From: Paramuribaculum sp.
GTDB lineage: Bacteria; Bacteroidota; Bacteroidia; Bacteroidales; Muribaculaceae
NCBI GenBank assembly: GCA_009775605.1
Contig: VSPV01000137.1
Coordinates: forward strand, 1 to 6,172
Length of the DNA stretch: 6,172 nt
Direction: 5' to 3'
Shown: positions 5,795-6,172 of the stretch, piece by piece
Layout of the letters: each line of letters begins with the position of its first letter
How positions within the stretch are numbered: position 1 is the stretch's first letter
The notes under the pieces: generated by a model
Told to the model about the DNA's origin: nothing
Database searches by the model: none
The model's input: only the letters and a program-made list of their open reading frames with translations
Translations under genes and position numbers: made by a program

Positions 5795-6172
5795 TTCTGA
5801 GGTTCTAAGTTGAAACATTTCATGATGGCGCTTCTGATTTCAGCAGCGCCTTTTTCTTCGTTACGCAGGATTTTTATCACGCTGGCTATGTATTGCTCTT
5901 TGGTCTGCAGCCCGCAGAGCTGCGCCACATTGGAGGTGGAGAGCATCGATTTCTGGTTGTAGACTCTGAGCACTCCCGCATAGTCGCCGGCGGCCACGTA
6001 GGAGCGGAACTCGCGGCACAGCTCCTCGTAGAGTCCGCGCGGGTTCACTTCCTGCCAGAGGTCCTGCACATGCTTCTCGAGGGTGTTGATTGAGGTGAAG
6101 CGGCCGTCGATACGGTATTCCCCGGGGCGTTTCACGCGGTGGCGTGGATGCTGGAGCGACTGCTGCTTGAGG
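5791..6172 (-). CDS. Unidentified protein, C-terminal part (N-terminus beyond right edge)
   Basis: The frame stays open from the right edge to TGA 5793-5791, giving about 126 codons. A GTG at 6135-6133 could start it, but the frame runs on upstream to the edge with sensible residues (LKQQSLQHPRH), so the gene more likely begins outside. The visible part is mostly soluble, charged and probably helical: TLEKHVQDLWQEVNPRGLYE, then RSYVAAGDYAGVLRVYNQKSMLSTSNVAQLCGL, and a C-terminal helix ending FNLEPQK. The segment VYNQKSMLSTSNVAQLCGL loosely recalls the 'NGKsLL' C-terminal region of DUF4435-type proteins; this is a weak memory-based guess and I do not assign it. There are no membrane segments or catalytic motifs in view. 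Its stop overlaps the menA start (ATGA), so the two are probably co-translated. A genuine gene, function not assignable from this fragment. Confidence 0.75.
   Translation of the reverse strand, partial: LKQQSLQHPRHRVKRPGEYRIDGRFTSINTLEKHVQDLWQEVNPRGLYEELCREFRSYVAAGDYAGVLRVYNQKSMLSTSNVAQLCGLQTKEQYIASVIKILRNEEKGAAEIRSAIMKCFNLEPQK

Noticed and set aside
6133..6135. GTG as the true start of the right-edge gene
   Set aside because: The frame is open upstream to the window edge and no leader-like A/T-rich sequence precedes the GTG; an internal codon is more likely.

Overview
The window looks like chromosomal DNA of a Bacteroidales bacterium, possibly Muribaculaceae because of its fairly high G+C. 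The grounds are the gene families present (an outer-membrane beta-barrel protein with a carboxypeptidase-regulatory-like N-domain, a DUF308/HdeD-type membrane protein, a Cytidylate_kin2-type kinase and MenA), the lack of Shine-Dalgarno sites with A/T-rich leaders instead, and elements matching the Bacteroides -7 promoter consensus TAnnTTTG. The family assignment is inference; no rRNA or marker gene confirms it.

Layout: a partial lipoprotein gene (1-382, minus strand, running off the left edge) and a 933-residue outer-membrane beta-barrel protein (652-3453, plus) are divergent, separated by a 269-bp A/T-rich intergenic region. The beta-barrel gene ends at a strong intrinsic terminator (3499-3548). 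About 20 bases later a -7-like element (3570-3577) precedes a cytidylate-kinase-like gene (3613-4305, plus). That gene overlaps tail to tail by 38 bp with a six-helix DUF308/HdeD-like membrane protein (4268-4834, minus). Upstream of the latter on the minus strand are menA (4892-5794) and the C-terminal part of an unrecognised protein (5791 to the right edge). The last two overlap by the 4-bp ATGA arrangement, and DUF308 follows menA after 57 bp, so the three minus-strand genes probably form one transcription unit read from beyond the right edge.

Functionally, the left half encodes cell-envelope proteins: a Gly/Tyr/Trp/Pro-rich lipoprotein and a TonB-dependent-receptor-like barrel with no SusD partner visible. 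The right half has menaquinone biosynthesis (MenA makes demethylmenaquinone at the inner membrane) beside genes of less certain role. I see no mobile element, CRISPR array, tRNA, rRNA or defence cassette, and nothing that amounts to a clear undescribed system. The more notable points are the kinase's P-loop without the Walker lysine, the tightly packed terminator-promoter junction, the convergent gene overlap, the Gly/Pro tail placed after the last barrel strand, and the unidentified protein translationally coupled to menA.
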